Assembly: GCA_016712375.1 (NCBI GenBank)
Contig: JADJRE010000017.1
Span: 50,499 to 114,498, forward strand
Direction of reading: 5' to 3'
Origin: Rhodospirillales bacterium
GTDB taxonomy: Bacteria; Pseudomonadota; Alphaproteobacteria; Rhodospirillales; Defluviicoccaceae
DNA length: 64,000 nucleotides
Below, in pieces: positions 34,544 to 42,278 of the stretch. A model generated the notes under the pieces. It searched no databases, was not told the origin of the DNA, and saw only the letters and a list, made by a program, of their open reading frames with translations. Within the stretch, counting starts at the first letter, position 1; each line of letters starts with the position of its first letter. A program made the translations under genes and the position numbers.

Positions 34544-35471
34544 TCAGGCCGGTGACACCCCTAACGCCTGATGCACTTTGCTCACGGTTTCAGCGTCCAG
34601 ACCGAGACCCTGGGCCAGCTTCTGCAAGTATTCCTTCTCTGCCGGCGTATCGACCTCGATTGCCAATAGCGACGCGCTGTAGACCTGGACCGCCGCCTCC
34701 GGGCTGTGGACGCTACGCACCAAGCCATCTATGTCCAGTGGCTTCTGAAGCTCGTTCATCACGAAGTCCCGGGCGGCGTCGTCGGTGCCGAGGTCTTTCA
34801 GCTTGCCCATGATCCTGCTCATCTCGCCGCCGTCGATCGCGCCATCGGCTTTTGCGGCGTCGATCATCGCGCGGATGGCGAGCTGGGCGGTGTTCTGTAG
34901 CTCTTCTTCCTCAGCCGGGGTTTGCGGTTCGCGCAGACCCAGCGGTGCCTCGCGTGCAAGCTCCGCCTCGCTCGCCGGGGCGCCGCCCGCGCCTCGGTTC
35001 TTCAACGCGGAGAAGGCGAGACTACCGAGGAACGCCAACAAGCCGCCCCCGATTGCCCCGCCCATGCCGGCGCGCCTGCCGCCGAGAACGGCCCCGCCAG
35101 CGAAGCAAGTCCACCCATTGCAAGAGCGTCCTTGCCACCGCGACCACTTAACATCGTTTCCGCCTGGCTGGCGAGGCCGCCCAGGCCTCCAGCGAGGCCA
35201 CCTCCCCCCTGACCGAGAGCATCGCTCAAGCCACCGCCCGATCCTCCGGCGCCGGATGTCATCTTGCTCAAGAGATCGCCTAGACCTCCACCACCGAGGC
35301 CCCCGCTTGTAGCGCCCCAGCCCTTCCGAGCATGCCACCGATCAAATCGCCGAGCGGACTGCCGGAGCCACCGACGCCCTGCGGGCCCATGCCGTGCGCG
35401 ATCCGGTCTGAAGACGAGCCGGACAAGCCGCTCTGCATCAATCGTCCTAAAAGATCCCGAGCATCAATCAT
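34544..35471 (-). CDS. DUF533 (TerB-like/YebE) protein, two frame breaks
   Basis: The C-terminal domain is a TerB-like helical bundle of the DUF533 family: LAIRAMIDAAKADGAIDGGE with the acidic metal-type motif, IMGKLKDLG, FVMNELQKPLDIDGLV and VYSASLLAIEVDTPAEKEYLQ. It is preceded by a Gly-rich linker and one short hydrophobic segment (GGAIGGGLLAFLGSLAF). The N-terminus (MIDARDLLGRLMQSG, ATG at 35471 with GAGGGA upstream) is in another frame. Two missing bases, near 35310 and in the G run near 35100, join all three frames into about 309 residues. DUF533 function is unknown; some members are inner-membrane anchored. Confidence 0.75.
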
Positions 35472-35585
35472 CGTTTTTCCCTCGTTACCGAGTAAGAAGC
35501 TGCCGCGATTTTCACCGGATCGGCGACAAAGAGATAGGCGGCCGCGAATACGATTACGAGAAAACACAGCCACGATTAACGTACT

Positions 35586-36323
35586 CTATTGAAGGCCGGC
35601 GACCATCAGCCGTGCCTGTCGCAGGCATCCGGCATCTGACATCCACGCGATCTGCTGGATGTCGCCCGTCTCTCCGGCTGGAATCACGCGGACGTTCAGC
35701 CTTCGCTCCCACAGGTTGCTAGCGTCCCGCACCGCATACTCGCCCCCGTCGAGCAGTGGCACCGCTTTCGGCCAGAGAGCACTCTGCTGGCCAGCGGCAA
35801 ACTCTACCTCGGCTTCCTTGCCGGTTGACAGGTGCAGGAGGACCACTCCTTGATCGGTTGCCGCATCAGAGCGCCATAAGGAAGGCTCCACACCCGCCGG
35901 CACACAGATGCTGTCTGACCGGTAAAGGTTCCAGGCCCACACCTCGGGGGGATTGGCTGCTTCGCGACCCTGCAATGTCTCGTTGCCGCGGAACGTACCC
36001 CACGCCGATGCGGAGGGTTGGTTGGCCGCGAACAGCCGCGACAGCGCCTGCACGACTCCCTTGTCGCTGCCGGTTGGGCCATCGCCCGCAACCGGCACTC
36101 CGGACGAGGGGCCCTGCAGCCGGATCATCGTGCCGTCCTCGCCGACCAGTGCCAGTCGGTCGCCGGGAGCCAGTGTCAGGGGTTTCGCCGCATCCACAAC
36201 CGAACCCGGTGGGAACTTTGACGCGGTCGACTCGACGACCACGAGCTGCGCGGCCGACACCGCGGCGATGCCCATGAACATCATTAAAATTGACAAGAGT
36301 GCGGATTCTCGAACCATCTCCAT
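35586..36323 (-). CDS. Secreted protein, second of two tandem paralogues (FecR-like N-terminal part)
   Basis: 245 residues with a signal peptide (cut near VSAAQ). The first half reads VVVESTASKFPPGSVVDAAKPLTLAPGDRLALVGEDGTMIRLQGPSSG when its segments are put together in order, a beta-rich pattern resembling FecR-type periplasmic domains (inference). The second half has EVWAWNLYRSDSICVP, LHLSTGKEAEVEFAAGQQ and a C-terminal WMSDAGCLRQA; the two Cys may pair. The protein is closely related along its whole length to the product of 36362-37096, so the pair arose by tandem duplication. It is last in the gene series from 46671, 38 bp after its paralogue. Confidence 0.8.
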   Translation of the reverse strand: MEMVRESALLSILMMFMGIAAVSAAQLVVVESTASKFPPGSVVDAAKPLTLAPGDRLALVGEDGTMIRLQGPSSGVPVAGDGPTGSDKGVVQALSRLFAANQPSASAWGTFRGNETLQGREAANPPEVWAWNLYRSDSICVPAGVEPSLWRSDAATDQGVVLLHLSTGKEAEVEFAAGQQSALWPKAVPLLDGGEYAVRDASNLWERRLNVRVIPAGETGDIQQIAWMSDAGCLRQARLMVAGLQ

Positions 36324-36361
36324 CGCTCTCCCTAGTTTGCCATGCCGCCCGCCGGATTGCC

Positions 36362-37096
36362 CTATTGCAGACGACCGACCAACAGTCGCGCTTGTCTCAG
36401 GCAGCCGGCATTCGACATCCATGCGATCCGCTGGATATCGCGAACTTCGCCGGCTGGAATGACGCGAAGGGTCAGCCTCCGCTCCCAGAGATTTGCGGTA
36501 TCTCGGACCACATACTCGCCGCCGTCGAGCAGCGGGACCGCCTTCGGCCAGGGAACAGTCTGCTGGCCAGCGGCGAACTCGGCCTCGGCTTCCTTGCCAG
36601 TCGACAGGTGCAGCAAGAGGACGCCTCGATCGCGCCCCGGGTCTGGGCGCCACAGCGTAGGCTCGGTACCTACTGGTGCGCAGATGATGTCAGAGCGGTA
36701 AAGGTTCCATGCCCAGACCTCCGAAGGATCAGCAGCCTCAAGGCCTTGCGGCGCGTCGCCGCGAAATCCACCCCAGGCTGCCCGAGCGGCCGCTTGCTCG
36801 TCCGAGGCGAACAGCCGTGACAGCGCCTGCACCACTCCTCTCTCCCCGCTGCCCGAGGAGTTAGCTGGAAAGGGCAATCCGGAAGATGGACCCTGCACGC
36901 GGATCAGCCCGCCATCCTCGCCGACGAGGGCTAATCGCTCGCCAACCCCCAGCGTCACCGGTTTAGCCGCATCGACGATAAAGCCGGGTGGAAATCTTGC
37001 CGCCGTCGATTCGACGACGACGAGTTGAGCCTCGGACGCGGCCGCGTGATCAATGAACATCGCCAGGATCAAGGCTAACGCCAGAATTCGGACCAT
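36362..37096 (-). CDS. Secreted protein, first of two tandem paralogues (FecR-like N-terminal part)
   Basis: 244 residues with a signal peptide (MVRILALALILAMF, cut near AAASE). It shares all conserved blocks with the next gene: AQLVVVEST, PPGFIVDAAKPVTL, LALVGEDGGLIRVQGPSSG, EVWAWNLYRSD, HLSTGKEAEAEFAAGQQ, KAVPLLDGGEYVVRD, LWERRL and AGCLRQARLL. Divergence is highest in the central linker (about residues 80-110). Its start is 33 bp after the CHASE2 cyclase stop, so it is probably co-transcribed. Export and position suggest a periplasmic partner of CHASE2 or CHAT; this is inference. Confidence 0.8.
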   Translation of the reverse strand: MVRILALALILAMFIDHAAASEAQLVVVESTAARFPPGFIVDAAKPVTLGVGERLALVGEDGGLIRVQGPSSGLPFPANSSGSGERGVVQALSRLFASDEQAAARAAWGGFRGDAPQGLEAADPSEVWAWNLYRSDIICAPVGTEPTLWRPDPGRDRGVLLLHLSTGKEAEAEFAAGQQTVPWPKAVPLLDGGEYVVRDTANLWERRLTLRVIPAGEVRDIQRIAWMSNAGCLRQARLLVGRLQ

Positions 37097-37129
37097 GTTC
37101 GAAGTTCTCCCAGAAGACCTGGTTTGAGT

Positions 37130-39088
37130 TTATTTGCCCGCAAGGCGGAGAACGACACCGTGCTCACCGTTGGCCAATCGCTGAGCATGCAAACGTATCA
37201 GTGCATCTTCAGGATCACGCTTCTCAAGATCCTCAAACAAGGCGAGGGCCCTAACATCTTGCTCCCGCATCAGCGAAAATGCCTCAAGATATTTTGCGAT
37301 CTGGTCGGGACTGCGGTGGCCCTCAGCCACCGGTTCAAGTACGGCAATCGGCTCGCTGCGGCCGACAACGACAACCGAGCCTATCGGACGAAAGGTAACT
37401 TCCGGGCAGCGCCGAGCCGTCGCTTCGCTGACGCAGACGAGAGTACCTAAATGCTTGTTGGCGCTCTCCAAGCGCGCCGTGGTGTTCACCGTGTCGCCGT
37501 AGGCGGTGTAATCGAAGAAACGGTCGCCACCGAAGTTTCCGACTACCGCTACGCCCGTATGCACGCCGATGCGGGTGTCGCCGAAGGGGATGCCGTTCGC
37601 CCGCTGTTCGAGCGCGTAGCGGCGGGCGAACTCGTCGAGTTCGAGGGCGCAGCGCACGGCGCGCAACGCGTGGTCGGGCTGCGCCACCGGTGCTCCGAAG
37701 AATACAACCAGTGCGTCACCGATGATCTTGTTGATGGTGCCATCGTGGTCGAAAACGATACGGCACATCTCGTTGAGATAACCGTTCAATGTGGCCAGCG
37801 CCATCTCCGGGTCGGAGTGCTCGATCCATGATGTAAAACCGGCGACGTCGGTGAACAGGCAGCTGATCTCCCGCTTCTCACCCCCGAGTCGCAGCCGTTG
37901 AGGGTCGCTGATAAGTTCGCGGACGACGGCGGGCGAGGTGAAGCGGGAAAACGCTGACTGGATGAATGCGCTTTGCCGGCGGGCGCGGCCACGCCAGTAG
38001 GCGTTGCCCCCGGCCGCTGCCAGTGCAAAGGCCAAGCTGGGGGAAACCAATGGCAGCAACAACCCGCTAGCTGCGTAAACAGCGAAACCAGCGATCCAGA
38101 GCGCGGCGAAGAACGTCACGCCGGCGCAGATCTGCAGCCAGGGCGCGATGTTCATCGCGCCGAGAAGCAGCGCCGCCAGCGATACCACGCCGACGGTCAG
38201 CACCTCCACCGGCAGGTAAACCTTCGGTGCTTGACGACCGTCGAGGAGTTGCGAGACGGCGTGCGCATGGACCTCGATGCCAGGTATCGAGCCGTCCTTG
38301 TTGCCGTGGATCGTTGCTGCCGGCGTCCGATGCATGTCGATGTGTGGCAGGTCAGCGCCGATCAGCACGATCTTGTCCCGAAACCAGTCTGGCGGCAGCA
38401 ACGCTACGGTGTGCGCGGGATAGCTGCGGAACGGCGACTGACCTCCCGCCGGCGGCTGTCGGTATGCGAGCGTGATGGTGTCGCCCAGGGGCGGTGCTGA
38501 AGCGCCTTTAGCCGCCGCCGCAACGGCGGCCGGGAAGCTGGCGATTTCTCTATCGCCCCATTGACGGCCACCATAAATCCAGCGGGGAATGCCATCGTAG
38601 GGATCGGTGAGCAGTGTGACCCAGCCAATTTGCAAGCCTTTATCGAACGTGGCGAGGAAGTCTGCCTGCTGGCGGGTAAGTCCGTCCGCCTCGTCTGCCC
38701 AGGCGAGCACCGCGGGCGTGCTCAGGTTGTCAAGAGTCCGGCGCAGCAAGGCATCCTTCTCGGGTTCGGTCGGCTGGTCGAACAGCATGTCGACGCCGAT
38801 CGCCGCTGGCCCCGCGTGGTCCAGCCGGCGCAGCAAGTCCGCAAGAAACACCCGATCGACCGGTGACCGGTAGGGGAGCCCGGCCAATGTGTCTTCAGTG
38901 ATGGCGACGATGACCACACTGTCGTGCTGCGGTTCCGGCTGGGAGAGGCGCGTCGTCCTGAGGTCGACCAGCCATTGCTCCGCCGAGGCGAAGAACGGGA
39001 TCAGTCGCGGCGCGGAGAAGCCGACACCAGCGGCGCAGGCGACGAGCGCCACCGCCAGCGCGAAATCTTTCAGCCGCCCGGGACTCAT
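37130..39088 (-). CDS. CHASE2-domain class III adenylate cyclase
   Basis: 652-residue membrane protein. An N-terminal helix (about 8-28) leads to a periplasmic CHASE2 sensor (about 35-290, with IGVDMLFDQP and DKIVLIGAD), then three membrane helices (about 293-365), a linker and a class III cyclase domain (about 405-590). Catalytic residues are present: metal Asp414 (LFTDVAGFTS) and Asp458 (GDALV), adenine-selecting Lys454 (NKIIGD) and Thr528 (YTAYGD), and transition-state Asn535 and Arg539 (VNTTARL). The Lys/Thr pair points to ATP, not GTP. An extracytoplasmic signal is therefore predicted to control cAMP synthesis. It lies between the CHAT gene (63 bp) and the tandem paralogues (33 bp). Confidence 0.92.
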   Translation of the reverse strand: MSPGRLKDFALAVALVACAAGVGFSAPRLIPFFASAEQWLVDLRTTRLSQPEPQHDSVVIVAITEDTLAGLPYRSPVDRVFLADLLRRLDHAGPAAIGVDMLFDQPTEPEKDALLRRTLDNLSTPAVLAWADEADGLTRQQADFLATFDKGLQIGWVTLLTDPYDGIPRWIYGGRQWGDREIASFPAAVAAAAKGASAPPLGDTITLAYRQPPAGGQSPFRSYPAHTVALLPPDWFRDKIVLIGADLPHIDMHRTPAATIHGNKDGSIPGIEVHAHAVSQLLDGRQAPKVYLPVEVLTVGVVSLAALLLGAMNIAPWLQICAGVTFFAALWIAGFAVYAASGLLLPLVSPSLAFALAAAGGNAYWRGRARRQSAFIQSAFSRFTSPAVVRELISDPQRLRLGGEKREISCLFTDVAGFTSWIEHSDPEMALATLNGYLNEMCRIVFDHDGTINKIIGDALVVFFGAPVAQPDHALRAVRCALELDEFARRYALEQRANGIPFGDTRIGVHTGVAVVGNFGGDRFFDYTAYGDTVNTTARLESANKHLGTLVCVSEATARRCPEVTFRPIGSVVVVGRSEPIAVLEPVAEGHRSPDQIAKYLEAFSLMREQDVRALALFEDLEKRDPEDALIRLHAQRLANGEHGVVLRLAGK

Positions 39089-39151
39089 AACGCCGGTGAC
39101 GTAGCCGGCGAGGTGGACGCTGTGGACGCCGCGCCGCTCACAATCTGTCGC

Positions 39152-42100
39152 TCACGAGGCGCCGCCAGATACCGAGGCTGAAGGCTCAGCCCGGAGTCGC
39201 TGACCACCGTCGCCGACGAGGCTGAATGCCGCCCAATTCAGTGGATGGGAAAGCTTCGGCTCTTCGATCAGCGAGGTTTGGGCGCGGCGCAGAGCCTCCG
39301 CGGTCGTCAGACTCTCGGCGGCCATGTCGCCAAACAGCCGGCTCATCAACCGCTGCGTTGGCTGATCGGGGATGCGCCAATGAGTTACCAGCAACGACCG
39401 TGCGCCGGCATAGAAGAAGGCGCGGGCCAGTCCGGAGAGGCTTTCCGCTGCTCCGCCACCGCCACCTGGTGCTGCCGTGCTGCAGGCCGAAAGCACGACG
39501 AGGTCCGCGTCGAGGTCCATCTCGGCGATTTCGCTCGCCAGCAACAGGCCGTCATCCTGACCGGGAGAGGCGGAAACGATCAGCATGGGTTCTGCCCAGC
39601 AAGCGAAGTCGCGCGGCAGCATCGCGTGGGTCGCAAAGTAGACAACGCGGTAGTCAGCAAGCCGCGCCTTTTCGATCGTCGCTTCCGAGAAGTCCCGGCC
39701 CAGGTGGATGTCCTGCGGTGCACCACGCAGTGCTTGGCGAACCGCCTGCAGTTCGGCGACACTGGCCGGGAGTCGCGACAGGCTGGCGATGGCCTGGATC
39801 TCCGCGCGGCAGGTCTCGGGCAGCCCAAGAACCGACAAGGTCCCCTGTACGTCTCGCTCAGGGACGAAGTCGCCGAAGCCAATCAGCGGCCGCGTCGCCC
39901 GCGACGGTTGGGTGTTGTCGCGCAGCCCTACAAAGGCCTGCACCGAAGGCGCCAAAGTCAGCGCCTGCTGCCGGGCGAGCCAGCGCACATCGCTGTAGTC
40001 GCCACCGACGATGGGCGGCGGCGCCTCGGTCACCAACGCCCCGAACGGCAAGCTGAGCAACGGCCCGCTGGGAACGACGATCAGGTGGCGGGCGCGAGCC
40101 AGTCGCGCCGAGGCCGGGCCGAGCAACTTCTTGAACAGCTCGTGCGCCTTTGCCGTGTCATATGGCGCTCCGGCAACCTCGTCGAACGGCGCCCGCAGCA
40201 AGGTTACGTCGCGCTGCGCGTCACGCTCGCTCAGATCGGCGCTGTAAGCTTCAATACCTTCAGCGTCGACAGCGAAGATTATTGTTCGTGACGAGCCAAC
40301 GATCACCTGCAGCAGCGCTTCGCCCGGCCGCAAGGCGCCTGCCACCGCCTCCGCCGGTGTCGGAGAATCCAGCAGTTGCTGATAGCGCGGCGCGGCAGCC
40401 TGCACCTGACGCTCGAGATCGCCGACCGCGGCCGCAAGCGCCCGCCAGCGCTGCTCCATCGCCTGCAGTTGCGGCGCCAGTATAGCCGGGTCGGCATGCG
40501 CTCGGGCGAGCGCCTCCGTTGCCGCGTCACGCTTTCGCCGCGCGTCCTGCAAATCGCGGATCAGCGCGCCTACCCGCCGGTCACTCGCAGATAGCCGTGC
40601 CGAAGCAAGCGCAATGCTCTGCGTCGTCCGAGTGCTACGGATCAACTGCCCGGCACCGAACATCTCGGTGTACAGACGTTGCTTTTCGGCGGGCTCCCGC
40701 GCGGCTTCGGCCATCGCGACTTCGAAGTAAGGCATCGCATCATCGACGACGATGCCGTCTCTGCTCCCCTGCAGGATGGCGAAGCCACTGCGAAAAGATT
40801 GCAGTGCCAACTGATTGCGGCCCTGCGCTTTTTGCACCCGGCCAAGCGCCAGCCAAGCGAGAGCTTCGTTACGGGTGTCGGGGGCGAGTGCCCGGTAGCC
40901 GGGAATAGATCGCTCCAGCAGCGCCTGCGCGCCATCGAAATTCCCTCGTCGTTCTGCGAGGGCCGCCTGCAGGAACTCAATCTGCGGAATCCAACGGCGC
41001 GGCACGCGCGGTTCAGCGTCGAGGATGGCCATCGCCCGGGCGAGCGCTGCGTCCGCCTCGTCGAGCTGCCCCTGGCGGAGCAGCATTGCCGCTTCGATAT
41101 ACTCACTCTGCACGATATCGCCCTGGGCAGTTTCGCCTCGACCGGCCAGTGCGATTGTCGATCGCAGGGGTGCGGCGGCTCCACTACCCGTGAACGCTTG
41201 CGGGTCGATGTACCGCCCGGCGTCGCCGGCCGGACGCCCGCCAAATTCGCCCACCAGTGCCAGCCGCTTCTCCGTGGCGGCGCGCGCTAGCTCAATTGCC
41301 TTCTGACCACGCTTCTGATTGGCGAAGTGAATCGCCTTGTAGCTGGCAAGGCGTGCCTCGTCGGAGTCGTCGAAAGATTCCGGGAGCGCAGCCTCGGCCT
41401 GGTTGAACGCTGCATCGGCTTCCAGGAAGCGCTCCTGATTGCTCAGCTCCAGCGCCAGGCTCATCAGCACGTAGGCGCGGCCGCCGGCGCTCGTCGTCAG
41501 CCGGTCCTGTTGCAAGGTGAGTGCCTTGCGATAAAGCTTCTCGGCTTCGGGGAAGTCGCCCAGGTAGTTGTGGTATTGTGCCCGGTGCATCAGTTGCCGG
41601 TAGCTGGCGAGGTCGCCAGCGCTGTACAGGCGGCTGATGGTACGGTTCCCTCCGTCGAGGCTGGATAAACCGATCGCGTCGACACCGGAAGCCGTGGGCT
41701 GGCGACCTGAGATTTGGCCAATTGCCCTCTCAATCACAGGGAAGGTTGCAGGAATGCTGTCGCCGAACCATGTTGCGCCGCCGAGGCGTGTCACCATGGC
41801 CTGATATGGCCAGCCACCCTGCCGGATTGCGCAGTCAAGGATGAGTGCTGGCGAATCGGTGAGAACTGTCGCAGGTCGTGGTGGCTCGCAGGTGGCGTAT
41901 TCGTCGAGCCGTGCCCGCCAACTTCCGGATGACGTCAGCGCCTCGATCGAGGCCGTTTGACTGCTGCGGACAAGACGCGCGCTTGGCTGTTCCCAGGCGC
42001 CGCAGTAGATGTCGAAGGTCTGCTCGTCGGCCTGCTGCGGTGCGGCGTCCAGACGGCAAGCTTCGCCGAGAAGGTTATCGCCGACCGGTCGTGACCCCGC

Positions 42101-42187
42101 CGCCAATGTCGTTGTTGATCCTTCGGGCGTCGCGGTCTGACAGGCCGCCGCCGCCAGCATCAACCCACCCGCGACTACCCGAGTCAA
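39152..42187 (-). CDS. TPR-CHAT protein with a lipoprotein signal (caspase-like peptidase)
   Basis: 1011 residues. The N-terminus reads LMLAAAAC (Cys16), a lipobox, so envelope anchoring is predicted. A unique domain (about 30-170) is followed by TPR-like helices (about 195-460), a coiled coil (about 535-600) and a CHAT domain (about 615-1000). The CHAT clan-CD dyad is intact: His854 in VVYFATHAM and Cys902 in LVVLSACSTAAPGGGG; LIVVPSGPLLSLPFGAL and NWAAFSLVGDG are other CHAT hallmarks. Proteolysis is predicted, but the target is unknown. The start is unusual, a TTG at 42187 with a weak upstream GGGTAG; an ATG at 42200 is out of frame. The gene follows tpsA by 91 bp. Confidence 0.9.
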   Translation of the reverse strand: MTRVVAGGLMLAAAACQTATPEGSTTTLAAGSRPVGDNLLGEACRLDAAPQQADEQTFDIYCGAWEQPSARLVRSSQTASIEALTSSGSWRARLDEYATCEPPRPATVLTDSPALILDCAIRQGGWPYQAMVTRLGGATWFGDSIPATFPVIERAIGQISGRQPTASGVDAIGLSSLDGGNRTISRLYSAGDLASYRQLMHRAQYHNYLGDFPEAEKLYRKALTLQQDRLTTSAGGRAYVLMSLALELSNQERFLEADAAFNQAEAALPESFDDSDEARLASYKAIHFANQKRGQKAIELARAATEKRLALVGEFGGRPAGDAGRYIDPQAFTGSGAAAPLRSTIALAGRGETAQGDIVQSEYIEAAMLLRQGQLDEADAALARAMAILDAEPRVPRRWIPQIEFLQAALAERRGNFDGAQALLERSIPGYRALAPDTRNEALAWLALGRVQKAQGRNQLALQSFRSGFAILQGSRDGIVVDDAMPYFEVAMAEAAREPAEKQRLYTEMFGAGQLIRSTRTTQSIALASARLSASDRRVGALIRDLQDARRKRDAATEALARAHADPAILAPQLQAMEQRWRALAAAVGDLERQVQAAAPRYQQLLDSPTPAEAVAGALRPGEALLQVIVGSSRTIIFAVDAEGIEAYSADLSERDAQRDVTLLRAPFDEVAGAPYDTAKAHELFKKLLGPASARLARARHLIVVPSGPLLSLPFGALVTEAPPPIVGGDYSDVRWLARQQALTLAPSVQAFVGLRDNTQPSRATRPLIGFGDFVPERDVQGTLSVLGLPETCRAEIQAIASLSRLPASVAELQAVRQALRGAPQDIHLGRDFSEATIEKARLADYRVVYFATHAMLPRDFACWAEPMLIVSASPGQDDGLLLASEIAEMDLDADLVVLSACSTAAPGGGGGAAESLSGLARAFFYAGARSLLVTHWRIPDQPTQRLMSRLFGDMAAESLTTAEALRRAQTSLIEEPKLSHPLNWAAFSLVGDGGQRLRAEPSASVSGGAS

Positions 42188-42278
42188 GATCGCTACCCAT
42201 ATGCCGCAGCGCCGAAAATGCCGTTCCTGCGTCGCATCGTCTTGCTAGGGAAAACGCGTGATCAACTTTGCCCGGACA

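Noticed and set aside
35586..37096. The tandem paralogues as an assembly duplication
   Set aside because: The copies differ throughout in sequence and most in the linker, so they are diverged genes and not a duplicated read segment.
39245..40291. 348-codon open frame antisense to the CHAT gene
   Set aside because: Shadow of the CHAT domain region, where both catalytic residues are conserved on the other strand.
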